A stretch of 64,000 bases of DNA from Actinomycetaceae bacterium zg-1166 (GTDB lineage: Bacteria; Actinomycetota; Actinomycetes; Actinomycetales; Actinomycetaceae): NCBI GenBank assembly GCA_015679245.1, contig CP064953.1, positions 1,302,001 to 1,366,000 of the forward strand, written 5' to 3'. A model generated the notes under the pieces. That model made no database searches. It saw only the letters and a program-made list of their open reading frames with translations, and was not told the origin of the DNA. Below, piece by piece: positions 7,840 to 16,777 of this stretch. Numbering within the stretch: the first letter of the stretch is position 1; each line of letters opens with the position of its first letter. A program made the position numbers and the translations under genes.

Positions 7840-8940
7840 TCACTCATGGGACAATTGCCCCTCAGAGCGGGGGAAGATTGTTCCGGTAATGGGGTCATGA
7901 GGCCAGGCGAGCGTGTGCGCAGCAGAGAGCGTGACGTAATTTGGCCTCTCATCTGCGCGAATCGCCTTCGCAGAAGGAACCTCACTCTGGCGTGGAGGGT
8001 TGGCCATGAAGGCACAGGCGAAGAGGAGAACACGCGCCCAGAGGTTCATCCATAAAAGCAGCGTGGCAATTGCCACAAAAGAAGCAAGGAGAGCGTTGCG
8101 CCCTACCGAACTCACCACAGCTGTTCCAGCAATGCGGATGATCGTCATGCCAGCTGCAGCTATGGCACAGCCAAGCACGGCATCACGCCAGAGCATCCTC
8201 ACGTGCGCCACAATCCTCACAAGGAAGAACACCACAAGACCATCAATGAGGAAGGAGGAAAGGTAACCAAGAGGGCGCAGAAGAAATCCGGAAAGATGAA
8301 GGAGATCCCAGAGCTGACCCACAAGAATCGTTGTGAGAGCCGAGGCAAGAATCCCTACTCCCATGATGAGGAATCCTCCCGCAGCGCGCAGGCGCCTAAA
8401 AATTGGATTTTCCTTGAGAGCAACGAGTCCGAACATTGAACGAATCGAGGAAGCAAGTGCGGTAAGCATTGAGGTGGCTGTCCAGACGAGGACAATTGCG
8501 GCACCAGCACTCGCCACAGTAAAAGCTGAGGGAAGGAGGAGGGAAGAAGGGTTAATAAGGCCGTGATTAGTGCCATCGTCGAGGAATCCAGGTAGGGCAG
8601 CATTGGCAGCCTCAATCACGCTCTCGCGGATCTCTGCGCGAGATCCAAGGAGAGCCATGAAGATGCTCCAGGCAATTGTTGCAGCTGCCGCCAGAGAGAA
8701 GAGTCCGCTGTAGGCGATTCCACCTGCCAGCAAGCCGCCACGAGCAGTCGAATAACGTGAGAGTGCACGAGGAAGACGGTAGTTCTGACACACGTCGACG
8801 AGGTGCACGATCTTCCCACGAAGTGCGGCGAGCTTCCCAGATGCAGATGGGTGTGTGAGCGTAGAGGTTTTTTCAGCTTTTCCGCACGTTGATTCGCATA
8901 TGTGCACGGGTGTGGTGGGATTCTCGCCAGCCATACTCAC
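7840..8940 (-). CDS. YihY/BrkB family inner-membrane protein
   Basis: A 366-residue protein with a hydrophilic N-terminus of about 70 residues and some six transmembrane segments, including GGLLAGGIAYSGLFSLAAAA, the conserved first-helix region of the YihY/virulence factor BrkB family (formerly called RNase BN). Members are polytopic membrane proteins of unclear function; a transporter role has been suggested. It starts at a GTG that overlaps the exonuclease III stop codon by 4 bp (an ATG lies two codons further in). That coupling to xthA suggests co-expression but does not indicate a function. The C-terminal tail of about 55 residues is hydrophilic. Confidence 0.85.
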   Translation of the reverse strand: MSMAGENPTTPVHICESTCGKAEKTSTLTHPSASGKLAALRGKIVHLVDVCQNYRLPRALSRYSTARGGLLAGGIAYSGLFSLAAAATIAWSIFMALLGSRAEIRESVIEAANAALPGFLDDGTNHGLINPSSLLLPSAFTVASAGAAIVLVWTATSMLTALASSIRSMFGLVALKENPIFRRLRAAGGFLIMGVGILASALTTILVGQLWDLLHLSGFLLRPLGYLSSFLIDGLVVFFLVRIVAHVRMLWRDAVLGCAIAAAGMTIIRIAGTAVVSSVGRNALLASFVAIATLLLWMNLWARVLLFACAFMANPPRQSEVPSAKAIRADERPNYVTLSAAHTLAWPHDPITGTIFPRSEGQLSHE

Positions 8941-9758
8941 ACCGATTCCAGCGCATAATCAACACTCAGCGGCGCGTGATCGGAAAAACGTTCCTCGTAA
9001 GAAGAAGCTCGGGAGATCTCAAATTCTCTGGCAAGGTCAGCTAGTTCGGGAGTGACCATCTGATAGTCAATCCGCCACCCCACGTCCTTCACAAAGGCTT
9101 GGCCACGCTGTGACCACCAGGTGTAGGGGCCAGGAGTATCCGGGCTGAGGGCGCGCTGAACATCAACATAACCAAGCTCACCCAGCCATATATCAAGATA
9201 GGCAATCTCGTCATCCAAAACGCCGGAAGTTCTGTTGTGGTTCGATTTCCAGTTGGTGATATCAGCTTCGGTGTGAACGATATTGAAATCTCCAGCGACC
9301 AGGATATGTGTCGAGGGAGCTGCTCCAGAACGAAGCTCACGAAGACGCGTCGTCACAGCGTCGAGGTGGGCGTACTTCTCCGCCATTTTTGCCTTTACCT
9401 TCGCATCTCCCGAAAAGAGATATGCGGAGATCACTGTTAGGTTCTCTTCCGGCAGATCCACTTCAAGCCAGCGTCCCGTGGCAGCAGGCTGTTCCGCTTC
9501 GCAAGAGTTCAATCCTTCGCGCAGCTCCCCTACCTCAATACCCTCGCGTACTGCCACTGCCACCCCAGCGCGCCCTTTAATCTCGCATGGCAAGGAAAAT
9601 ACCTGATATCCCGGCCCGATAAGATCGACGACGAGTTCGCTGGGGGCACGCACCTCTTGAAGGAGGAGTACGTCCGGCCGCGTCTGCGTGAGCCAGAGCG
9701 GCATACCTTTGCCGATAGCAGCGCGAATACCATTGACGTTGCAGGTGGAAATACGCAC
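8937..9758 (-). CDS. xthA: Exodeoxyribonuclease III (AP endonuclease family)
   Basis: A 273-residue member of the exonuclease III/APE1 fold. Visible motifs are STCNVNGIRAA (residues 4-14), LLLQEVRA (the metal-binding Glu, about 35), GDFNIVHTEADI (catalytic Asp/Asn, about 150), TWWSQRG and the C-terminal SDHAPLSVDY containing the Asp-His pair. The family removes 3' blocking groups and cuts DNA at abasic sites in base-excision repair in the cytoplasm. The length is normal. It overlaps the following yihY gene by 4 bp. Confidence 0.93.
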   Translation of the reverse strand: MRISTCNVNGIRAAIGKGMPLWLTQTRPDVLLLQEVRAPSELVVDLIGPGYQVFSLPCEIKGRAGVAVAVREGIEVGELREGLNSCEAEQPAATGRWLEVDLPEENLTVISAYLFSGDAKVKAKMAEKYAHLDAVTTRLRELRSGAAPSTHILVAGDFNIVHTEADITNWKSNHNRTSGVLDDEIAYLDIWLGELGYVDVQRALSPDTPGPYTWWSQRGQAFVKDVGWRIDYQMVTPELADLAREFEISRASSYEERFSDHAPLSVDYALESV

Positions 9759-9975
9759 GAATTCCTCACTTTACTTCTGGGAGCTAACCTCATAAGGCTA
9801 GCTGATTGAGCTAGGCGGTGAGAGATCTACCTGCACATTCTTTGAGAAATACCCACCTGCTTAGATAGCAGATACCCTTTTGGCCGCATCGTCATAGTGT
9901 CCTGTTTCCGCACTCGCTCACATGGTTTCTTTCTAGAGATAGATCTCGGCTGCTCTCATATAGTTCACCCACAAC

Positions 9976-10848
9976 CTATATGAGGGCGCGCTCTGCTGCC
10001 TCAACCACATTAGCTAGGAGCATTGCCCGTGTCATCGGTCCTACTCCTCCAGGATTCGGAGAGAGCCACCCGGCCACTTCCACCGTGGCCGGATCCACAT
10101 CACCAACGATACGAAAGCGCCCACAGGTATCGTCGTATATCCGTGATATCCCCACATCAACAACGACAGCTCCTGGTTTTATCCATTCTGGTCGAAGAAA
10201 ATATGCCTGTCCTACAGCAGCAACGACGATATCCGCCTCTGCTACTCTCGCGGCAAGATTGCGTGTACCAGTGTGGCAGAGCGTCACTGTCGCATTGATC
10301 GCTTGGCGCGTGAGGAGGAGGCCAATTGAGCGCCCCACCGTCACCCCACGCCCCAACACGCAGACATTCTTTCCCTCCAACTCAATGCCATACCGGGTGA
10401 GAAGTTCGACGATCCCTGCTGGAGTACAAGGTAAAGGTGAGGCGATCGGTTCCTTGACGCGCAAGACGAGCCGCCCCAGGTTCATCGGGTGAAGGCCATC
10501 AGCATCCTTAGCCGGATCAATGGCTTCAAGGAGCGAATTGACATCCACGCTGTGCGGCAGTGGGAGCTGAACAATATAGCCGGTACACGTCGGGTCACAG
10601 TTAAGGCGCTCAATCGCCGCACGGATTTCAGTTTCGCTCGCACTGGCAGGAAGATCCTCACGGATCGAGGCGATTCCTACCTGTGCACAATCGCGGTGCT
10701 TTCCCGCTACATAAGAGAGAGAACCAGGATCCTCTCCCACGAGGATTGTTCCGAGTCCTGGCACCTGTGGTAGACGTGCCACTCGTTCCCGTAACTCTTC
10801 TTTTATCGTGGCGGCTGTGGCCTTACCGTCAAGAATCTGTGCGCTCAC
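9976..10848 (-). CDS. folD: Bifunctional methylenetetrahydrofolate dehydrogenase/cyclohydrolase
   Basis: A 290-residue FolD. The motif [14 protein letters not shown] (about residue 47) carries the catalytic Lys and Tyr region (family YVxxKxKxxxxxGI), QLPLPHSVD (about 95) is the second signature, and [11 protein letters not shown] plus [10 protein letters not shown] are the NADP-binding and C-terminal signatures. It interconverts 5,10-methylene- and 10-formyl-tetrahydrofolate for purine and formyl-methionine synthesis. It starts at a GTG three bases after the glyA stop with a GGGGGAG ribosome-binding site, so the two one-carbon genes form an operon. Confidence 0.95.
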   Translation of the reverse strand: MSAQILDGKATAATIKEELRERVARLPQVPGLGTILVGEDPGSLSYVAGKHRDCAQVGIASIREDLPASASETEIRAAIERLNCDPTCTGYIVQLPLPHSVDVNSLLEAIDPAKDADGLHPMNLGRLVLRVKEPIASPLPCTPAGIVELLTRYGIELEGKNVCVLGRGVTVGRSIGLLLTRQAINATVTLCHTGTRNLAARVAEADIVVAAVGQAYFLRPEWIKPGAVVVDVGISRIYDDTCGRFRIVGDVDPATVEVAGWLSPNPGGVGPMTRAMLLANVVEAAERALI

Positions 10849-10851
10849 GAT

Positions 10852-12168
10852 CTACTCCCCCACACGAACAGGAATCCCCGAGGCATTGAGCCCTGGATAG
10901 AGTGGGAAGGCATCAGTGAGTTTGGCGACACGGGCGCGCAGCGCCTCGACATCAGCTCCTCGCCCATGGATCAGTGCCGTGGCAATGATGTCCGCAACCT
11001 CTGCGAATTCTGTGGCAGTGAAACCACGCGTGGCTAGCGCCGGCGTACCGATCCTCAAGCCAGAGGTGATCTTGGGTGGGCGCGGATCCCAGGGAACCGC
11101 GTTGCGATTGACAGTAATGCCCACTGTGTCAAGTAAATCCTCAGCTTGCTGCCCATCCAGAGGCGAATTACGCAGATCGACGAGAACAAGATGAACGTCT
11201 GTTCCTTGCGTCACGAGCGAAATTCCTGCTGCGTGAGCATCAGGAGCGCTCAAGCGCTCAGCCAGGAGAGCTGCTCCTTCCAACGTGCGCGCCTGCCGCT
11301 CCTTGAACTCTTGACCAGCAGCAAGTTTGAGAGCCACTGCCTTGGCCGCAATAACGTGCATAAGTGGCCCACCCTGTTGGCCAGGGAATACAGCTGAATT
11401 GAGTGTGCGTCCAAAGATTGCAGCATCTCGTGAAAGCACCATGCCCGAACGCGGTCCACCTAAGGTTTTGTGAATCGTCGTTGAGACAACATCGGAATAG
11501 GGAACAGGGTTGGGATGAAGCCCAGCTGCCACGAGGCCAGCAAAGTGAGCCATATCTGTCCACAAGTAGGCTCCTACTTCGCGGGCAATCTCCTCAAAAG
11601 CCGCAAAATCGAGATGGCGTGGATAAGCCGACCACCCAGCAATAATCATCTTCGGGCGCGTTTGCAAGGCACGCTCCCGCACAAGATCCATATTGATTCG
11701 GAAGGTGTGCGGATCCAGCCCGTAGCCCACCATCGTGTAGTTCTTTCCGGAGAAGTTGATCTTCATTCCGTGAGTGAGATGCCCACCGTGAGCCAACTCC
11801 AACCCCATCACCGTATCCCCAGGAGCGACGAGCCCATGGTAGATAGCCGCATTCGCTTGTGCTCCCGAATGAGGCTGCACATTTGCGTATTCTGCACCAA
11901 AGAGCGCCTTTGCACGCTCAATTGCGAGTGCTTCGACCTTGTCAACCTCCTGGCAGCCCCCGTAGTATCGGGCTCCGGGATACCCCTCAGCATACTTATT
12001 CGTCAGCACTGACCCCATTGCTTCGAGAACCGCACGTGGCACAAAGTTCTCCGAGGCAATCATCTCTAGATAGGTGCGCTGGCGGATAAGTTCGCCCTCA
12101 AGAGCACCAGCGATATCAGGGTCAATGGCGGCTAACGGTTCGGTGAGAGTGGTGGAGAGATCGGACAT
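10852..12168 (-). CDS. glyA: Serine hydroxymethyltransferase
   Basis: A 438-residue PLP enzyme converting serine and tetrahydrofolate to glycine and methylene-tetrahydrofolate. Motifs are [10 protein letters not shown] (about residue 36), [13 protein letters not shown] (about 57), [15 protein letters not shown] (PLP-binding Asp/His) and [13 protein letters not shown], whose Lys forms the Schiff base. The open frame extends 75 codons further upstream, but the ATG at 12168 has AAGGAGGAAGC directly before it and begins at the normal family N-terminus. It feeds FolD, encoded immediately downstream. I looked for ZTP or tetrahydrofolate riboswitch signatures in the leader and saw none. Confidence 0.95.
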   Translation of the reverse strand: MSDLSTTLTEPLAAIDPDIAGALEGELIRQRTYLEMIASENFVPRAVLEAMGSVLTNKYAEGYPGARYYGGCQEVDKVEALAIERAKALFGAEYANVQPHSGAQANAAIYHGLVAPGDTVMGLELAHGGHLTHGMKINFSGKNYTMVGYGLDPHTFRINMDLVRERALQTRPKMIIAGWSAYPRHLDFAAFEEIAREVGAYLWTDMAHFAGLVAAGLHPNPVPYSDVVSTTIHKTLGGPRSGMVLSRDAAIFGRTLNSAVFPGQQGGPLMHVIAAKAVALKLAAGQEFKERQARTLEGAALLAERLSAPDAHAAGISLVTQGTDVHLVLVDLRNSPLDGQQAEDLLDTVGITVNRNAVPWDPRPPKITSGLRIGTPALATRGFTATEFAEVADIIATALIHGRGADVEALRARVAKLTDAFPLYPGLNASGIPVRVGE

Positions 12169-12364
12169 GCTTCCTCCTTGGCAGGTTGCGGCTAGCGGCA
12201 TTGGTCTAGCTAGGGCACGCAGATGCGGTGCCGAACACACGAACACATCAAGCCTAGCGTGTGAGCAGGAGAGAGGATTGAGTTTCTCCGCAGGGACGAG
12301 GAAACTGGAAGAGTGGTGAGGGTTGAGATAACCGAACCTATGAGCTTGTAGAAAGCACAGAACA

Positions 12365-12751
12365 ATGGCATATGAGCTGCGTATGAAGCGCATTTACGAC
12401 GCACCCTCTCACGAGGATGGCTTGCGCATCCTCGTTGATCGCCTGTGGCCGCGTGGGATTTCTCAGGAGCGCGCTGCCTTGGATCGCTGGGCACAATCCG
12501 AGATAACGCCCTCGTCTCAACTGCGCTCATGGTTTGCCCACGACCCAGCCAAATTTGAGATTTTTGAGGTGCGTTACCGCGCGGAACTCAATGAACGCCC
12601 CGAGGCTGCTGAGTTTGTGGAGGAAGTGCGCACAGCACTCGTCGCCTCGAATGTCACATTTCTTTACGCAGCTCGTGACCCGCAGATCAACCATGTAGTG
12701 ATTCTCTTAGCTTGGGTGAATGAGAAACTCACGCAGGGTTCAGATACGTAG
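12365..12751 (+). CDS. DUF488 family protein (YeaO-like)
   Basis: A 128-residue soluble protein. The segment [20 protein letters not shown] followed by LWPRGIS and the later [12 protein letters not shown] are hallmarks of the small DUF488/YeaO family ([23 protein letters not shown]). The biochemical function is unknown. It is transcribed divergently from glyA and stands alone on the plus strand. No ribosome-binding site better than weak is visible before the ATG. Confidence 0.85.
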   Translation: MAYELRMKRIYDAPSHEDGLRILVDRLWPRGISQERAALDRWAQSEITPSSQLRSWFAHDPAKFEIFEVRYRAELNERPEAAEFVEEVRTALVASNVTFLYAARDPQINHVVILLAWVNEKLTQGSDT

Positions 12752-12860
12752 CAGGACACCTTGTATTTGTGTTGTATTCGTCTCTACCAGCGTACCTGTA
12801 TAGTAGGCCAAACCCACATAAGAGTGGCTACACATACCCGTTCGGATCAATCGTCTCTCT

Positions 12861-13355
12861 TTAGCCACCCAGCACGAGGCGCATGTCACGGTGAGGGATT
12901 CCCGCGTCGAGATATTCCTCGCCGGGAAGAAGTTCGTAACCACATGCTTCGTAGAATCCAATCGCCTTGGTCTGGGAGGAAAGGTCAATTATGAGAGTGC
13001 CATCCTCCCCCACGCCTAGACGTTCCCGAGCAAGGCGTGCCCCAAAGGCCATCATTGCCTTGCCGAGTCCGGTGCCTCGCGATGCTCGGCGCAGTGCCAC
13101 TCTCCCGATATGGCAATGCCCTTCGCCTTCGGGGAGAATGCGAAGGGTTCCCAACGCTTCTTCGCCTTGCCGAACCAATATATGGAGTGTTGAAGGGGCA
13201 TTGTCGAACTCGTCGTGCTCAAGATCTTGCGGAACACCCTGTTTGTCACAAAATACTTCATAACGGATCTCAAGACACTGAGCCAGTTCCTCACTCGTAT
13301 TCACCGCAATAAAATGCTGTTCTTCGTGAGCGCGTTCTTCCCCCATACGTATCAA
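12861..13355 (-). CDS. GNAT-family N-acetyltransferase
   Basis: A 164-residue GCN5-related acetyltransferase. The N-terminal part (LEIRYEVFCDKQGVP) resembles the ElaA/YjcF-like subgroup. HIGRVALRRASRGTGLGKAMM (split here as HIGRVALRRAS and RGTGLGKAMM) supplies motif A, the acetyl-CoA pyrophosphate-binding R-G-x-G-x-G/A loop at about residue 93. AIGFYEACGYELLPGEEYLDAG near the C-terminus is motif B with the conserved FYxxxGF/Y. The acceptor substrate cannot be told from sequence. It is a single gene between rluD and the divergent DUF488 gene. Confidence 0.85.
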   Translation of the reverse strand: MIRMGEERAHEEQHFIAVNTSEELAQCLEIRYEVFCDKQGVPQDLEHDEFDNAPSTLHILVRQGEEALGTLRILPEGEGHCHIGRVALRRASRGTGLGKAMMAFGARLARERLGVGEDGTLIIDLSSQTKAIGFYEACGYELLPGEEYLDAGIPHRDMRLVLGG

Positions 13356-13415
13356 CGTTTCTTTCTCGGTGTCAACGTTTCCCTCTTATCTTGTACACCG
13401 GCACACGCATCCTTA

Positions 13416-14345
13416 TTATTTAAAGATCCCTGCCCGCATAAGGTTGAGAGCATGGGCAAGATCGTGAGGATACGGTGAGCAGAACTCTATCCACTCCCCC
13501 GTGCGCGGGTGGTCAAAGCCGAGGCGATAGGCGTGGAGCCATTGCCGCTCAATTCCAAGTTTTGCGCTGAGCACGGGATCAGCTCCGTACATCTCATCGC
13601 CCACGCATGGATGACCCGTAGCGGACATATGGACACGGATTTGGTGTGTGCGTCCCGTCTCTAGGTGCACGTGGAGAAGCGATCCTCCGGCCATCCCCTC
13701 AAGCGTCTCGTAATGTGTGACTGAGTTTCGCCCATCGTGGCGAATACCCATCTTCCACTGGTGGCGATAGTCGCGTCCGATCGGTGCATCGATCGTTCCT
13801 GCGGTGGGATCGGGGTGCCCTTGGACGAGAGCATGGTAGATCTTCTCCACATTTCGATCTCGAAATGCTTGCTTGAGCACGGTATAGGCCCATTCGGATT
13901 TAGCTACCACCATCGCTCCCGTGGTTCCCACGTCAAGACGATGGACAATACCCTTGCGTTCAGGCGGCCCCGACGTGGTGAGTTTGACTCCCATCGCCAT
14001 AAGGGAGCCAAGAACATCGGGGCCTTCGAAGTTGAGTGAGGGATGAGCAGCATATCCCACAGGTTTATCGACGACGACGATGTCGTCATCCTCGTAGAGA
14101 AGCAGGAGGTTCTCCGATCCTGCCTTGGGCGAAACTTCCACGGGAGCCGGGATCTCGACTTCAAGAACCTGACCTTCGCGTACACGCTCGGATTTCGCCA
14201 CGGTTACCCCATCGACACGCAGCTTACCCTCCTCGCAGAGCTTGGCCGTTGCACTGCGGGAAAGTCCAGTGAGACTGGCAATCACACCGTCTACGCGCCC
14301 CCCAGAAAAGCCCGGGGGCACAGGATAGTAACGCCAGTTAGTCAC
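13416..14345 (-). CDS. rluD: RluA-family 23S rRNA pseudouridine synthase (RluD-like)
   Basis: A 309-residue protein with an N-terminal S4 RNA-binding domain (residues about 17-75, SRSATAKLCEEGKLRVDGV) and an RluA catalytic domain. HRLDVGTTGAMVVAKS (about 145) contains the catalytic Asp in the H-R-L-D motif, and GRTHQIRVHMSATGHP (about 235) is the second signature. The family isomerises uridine in large-subunit rRNA; the exact target position is inferred. It overlaps lspA by 8 bp, the standard actinobacterial pairing at the end of the division cluster. Confidence 0.9.
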   Translation of the reverse strand: MTNWRYYPVPPGFSGGRVDGVIASLTGLSRSATAKLCEEGKLRVDGVTVAKSERVREGQVLEVEIPAPVEVSPKAGSENLLLLYEDDDIVVVDKPVGYAAHPSLNFEGPDVLGSLMAMGVKLTTSGPPERKGIVHRLDVGTTGAMVVAKSEWAYTVLKQAFRDRNVEKIYHALVQGHPDPTAGTIDAPIGRDYRHQWKMGIRHDGRNSVTHYETLEGMAGGSLLHVHLETGRTHQIRVHMSATGHPCVGDEMYGADPVLSAKLGIERQWLHAYRLGFDHPRTGEWIEFCSPYPHDLAHALNLMRAGIFK

Positions 14346-14976
14346 AGGTACTCTCCGTATCCTTACGAATATGAGTATGCGCGCCGGTCTGCTCTCCCAC
14401 GCTGCCCCGCTTACTCATGGGGATCTCAGTTTCAGTTTGCGCTTCAGTTTGTGCTTTTCCACCTTTCTCATCGCCATCGTTTAGTTCAGTGTCGCGATTT
14501 TCCTGGGAGAAAGTGACTCCTCGCATTGAGATAACGACGAGGAAAACTGCTGCGAGGCAGAGGATGATATCAGCAACATTTCCTACAAAGAAATCCCCGT
14601 AAGCGAGGAAATCAACAACATGCCCACGCCCGCCGCCAGGGGCACGTAGGAAGCGATCGAGGAGATTACCAGCCGCACCTCCCCATACAGCCCCCAAGCC
14701 AAGAGCCCACACTCGTGAGCCTGTACGCCCTATGAACACTGGGAGAGCTACAACGACAGCAAGAGCAAAAGTGGTGAAAATCCATGTGCTGCCTTCACCC
14801 ACTGAAAAGGCCGCACCGGGATTGTGTATGAGTTTCAAGCCGAAGGCAGAACCCAAGATATCGATGCGCTCAGAGGAGAGGGAGGCAAGAGCCCATTCCT
14901 TCGAGAGTTGATCGACGAGGAGACAAACAAGGCCAAGAGCAAGACCCCAGCCGATATTCGTGCGTGTTCGAGTCAT
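14338..14976 (-). CDS. lspA: Lipoprotein signal peptidase (signal peptidase II)
   Basis: A 212-residue aspartic protease with four transmembrane helices. The conserved region LIHNPGAAFS (about residue 50) and the two catalytic aspartates in AAGNLLDRF and VVDFLAYGDFFVGNVADI are present. It cleaves prolipoproteins before the lipidated Cys at the outer face of the membrane; the BMP lipoprotein in this window would be a substrate. After the last helix there is an unusual hydrophilic tail of about 55 residues rich in Glu, Thr and Gln, not needed for catalysis in the family. It overlaps rluD by 8 bp. Confidence 0.95.
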   Translation of the reverse strand: MTRTRTNIGWGLALGLVCLLVDQLSKEWALASLSSERIDILGSAFGLKLIHNPGAAFSVGEGSTWIFTTFALAVVVALPVFIGRTGSRVWALGLGAVWGGAAGNLLDRFLRAPGGGRGHVVDFLAYGDFFVGNVADIILCLAAVFLVVISMRGVTFSQENRDTELNDGDEKGGKAQTEAQTETEIPMSKRGSVGEQTGAHTHIRKDTESTCD

Positions 14977-15018
14977 CTCTCTCCTTCATGGGTGGGCGCG
15001 TCAGATCTGAGGATACAA

Positions 15019-15048
15019 CACGGCACCGGTCAGGTGGCCGGTGCCGTG
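15019..15048 (-). terminator. Hairpin terminator after divIVA
   Basis: Perfect 11-bp GC-rich arms (15019-15029 and 15038-15048) with an 8-base loop, lying 57 bases downstream of the divIVA stop. The following T-tract is weak (TTGT). It separates divIVA from lspA. Confidence 0.7.
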
Positions 15049-15104
15049 AGGTCAGGATGATGTTCGACTGATTCAGCTACGCGTTCAGCTATGCGCCCGC
15101 GTAC

Positions 15105-15683
15105 TCAGTTCTGAGAACCCTCACCCGCGTTGGAACCAGATTCGATCTGCCCCAGGAGCGAGGAGAGGTAGCTGGAGAGGCGGGTGCGGTAATCGCGCTC
15201 GAAGTCGCGCAACTCGGCAATCTTGCGATCGAGGAGGCTCTTCTCCTGCTCAAGTTTCGTCTTGACACGGTTGTACTCATCATTAGCATCAGAGATGATC
15301 TTCTCACTCTCAGCCTTAGCCTCGGTGACGATGCGCTCACCTTCCTGTTTACCCTCAGCCACGTGCTTATCGTGGAGTTCTTGGGCGAGGATGAGCATAC
15401 CTGTGGCCGTCTCACTTTCAGTGGGAGTGGTGGCGGCAAAGGTGCCAGTGGTGGAAGCCGAATCGGGAGCTTCCTTCACAGCCTCTGCTTCTGCACCAGC
15501 AGCGCGAGCGCGAGCTGCCTTGAGTTCGTTTTCGAGTGCGGCCTTATCCTTCGTGAGCTGTGCGATAGTTTCGGCGACCTCGTCGAGGAAAAAATCGACC
15601 TCGTCCTGGTCATAGCCCTCACTGACAGACTTTGGCTCCTTGAAGCGCATGTTAACAACGTCGTGTTCAGTTAGTAGCGCCAT
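15105..15683 (-). CDS. divIVA: DivIVA-domain polar growth and division protein (Wag31-like)
   Basis: A 192-residue coiled-coil protein. The N-terminal DivIVA domain starts MALLTEHDVVNMRFKEPK and continues GYDQDEVDFFLDEV, the membrane-binding and first coiled-coil region. A second coiled coil spans about residues 95-175. Between them is a short Ala/Thr/Glu-rich linker. In actinobacteria this protein marks poles and septa and organises peptidoglycan synthesis. It has its own leader with a hairpin upstream and a terminator downstream, so it is probably transcribed separately from yggT-sepF as well as by read-through. Confidence 0.93.
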   Translation of the reverse strand: MALLTEHDVVNMRFKEPKSVSEGYDQDEVDFFLDEVAETIAQLTKDKAALENELKAARARAAGAEAEAVKEAPDSASTTGTFAATTPTESETATGMLILAQELHDKHVAEGKQEGERIVTEAKAESEKIISDANDEYNRVKTKLEQEKSLLDRKIAELRDFERDYRTRLSSYLSSLLGQIESGSNAGEGSQN

Positions 15684-15803
15684 ACGTTTTCACCTCTGAG
15701 ATTCGGTCGAATGAGTGATACACAGTGCCTAGCACTGCCTACAGGGAAAGGTTACCCGATAATCACTACAGGATTAACAATTTCCTCAATTTTGTCCTAG
15801 CAA

Positions 15804-15848
15804 ATCCGACAGCAGGAGTGACAAGGCTCACTCCCCTAAGTGTCGGAT
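15804..15848 (-). terminator. Two-part hairpin between yggT and divIVA
   Basis: Outer arms ATCCGACA and TGTCGGAT (15804-15811, 15841-15848) enclose inner arms GGAGTGA and TCACTCC, with small internal loops. It lies about 120 bases after yggT and 120 before divIVA. On the minus strand a short T-rich stretch follows. It is either a terminator for sepF-yggT or a regulatory stem in the divIVA leader. Confidence 0.55.
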
Positions 15849-15969
15849 GAGTGTCGAACCTACTCTCGGAAACCGCGAGTCTACGAACCCCACACAAAAC
15901 ATTTACACTCTGGGTACTACTCACGCGAGGACGTGCACAGACGCACTCTCACTCACACAAAATACGTTT

Positions 15970-16266
15970 CTAGAAGGTGTAGGCAAGTACAGAGGCAAAG
16001 CGGCCTAGGAGGCTCACAGCAAGAAACAACACGAAAAAACCTACATCCAGGCTCACCACGCCCAGACGCAACGGTGGAAGGAAACGATTAAGCAATCGCA
16101 GTGGCGGATCTGTAAGAGCATAGATGAGATTCGCAAGAACGAGGAGCAAACCTTGAGGCGCCCAGTTGCGCGCCACTAGCCCCGTAATATCAAATACCAC
16201 GCGCCCAAGAAGAACGAGCATGTAGAAGCTGCAGAGCAGAGAAAGAACCTGGAAAAGGTAACTCAT
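15970..16266 (-). CDS. yggT: YggT family membrane protein
   Basis: A 98-residue protein with two hydrophobic segments (about residues 5-25 and 68-95). The central RNWAPQGLLLVLANLIYAL followed by TDPPLRLLNRFLPPLR matches the conserved YggT core (L-Y-x-L-T-D-P-x-L-x-P-x-R). The function is not established, but yggT is almost always next to sepF in Gram-positive division clusters and is implicated in division or osmotic homeostasis. It overlaps sepF by 4 bp (ATGA). Confidence 0.9.
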   Translation of the reverse strand: MSYLFQVLSLLCSFYMLVLLGRVVFDITGLVARNWAPQGLLLVLANLIYALTDPPLRLLNRFLPPLRLGVVSLDVGFFVLFLAVSLLGRFASVLAYTF

Positions 16267-16676
16267 CGTGAGAACGAAGAAGAATCCTCATCCCCACTGT
16301 GATCTTCTAGCTTCACTTCGTGAGGTGTCATGAGGAATACGTCATCCGAGATCTGATTGAGCTGACCGTGCAGACCAAAGGAAACACCAGCGGCAAAATC
16401 CTGAATGCGCTGACGTGAGGATCCGTCAGCTCCAGAGAGAATAAGCACCACGGGAACACCTTGACGGAACTGGCGACCGAATCCCCTAACGTCCTTGAAA
16501 CTGCGGGGCCGAAATGTGACGATCCTCGCAAATTCGGGGAGGGGGTTCACAGCATGAATCTGACCGACTTCAGGCTCCTCGTCCTCTTCTTCATCCCAGT
16601 AGTCCTCAAACTGGACTTCATCCTCATAATCCTCGCTCAGAGTGGTCTTATCCACGAAGCGCTGGAGCATTCCCAT
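16263..16676 (-). CDS. sepF: Cell division protein SepF
   Basis: A 137-residue protein with an acidic linker at about residues 15-38 and the SepF fold after it (ARIVTFRPRSFKDVRGFG, then the glycine-rich RQRIQDFAAGVSFGLHGQL). SepF anchors FtsZ to the membrane and binds the FtsZ C-terminal peptide, serving the role of the FtsA missing from actinobacteria. The first residues (MGMLQRFVDKTTL) can form the amphipathic membrane helix. It lies between pgeF and yggT on the same strand. Confidence 0.94.
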   Translation of the reverse strand: MGMLQRFVDKTTLSEDYEDEVQFEDYWDEEEDEEPEVGQIHAVNPLPEFARIVTFRPRSFKDVRGFGRQFRQGVPVVLILSGADGSSRQRIQDFAAGVSFGLHGQLNQISDDVFLMTPHEVKLEDHSGDEDSSSFSR

Positions 16677-16777
16677 TACTTTCCCCTCTCAGAAGCTCGC
16701 TACTACACTCACGGTATGTCAGGCCAAGGTTTGCGATGCGGAAGCAAAGGTGGTGTGTCGCTCCCGTTGTTGCTACC

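Noticed and set aside
12169-12364. Possible ZTP or tetrahydrofolate riboswitch upstream of glyA-folD
   Set aside because: These genes are common targets, but the conserved ZTP (pfl) core and the tetrahydrofolate motif are not present in the leader.
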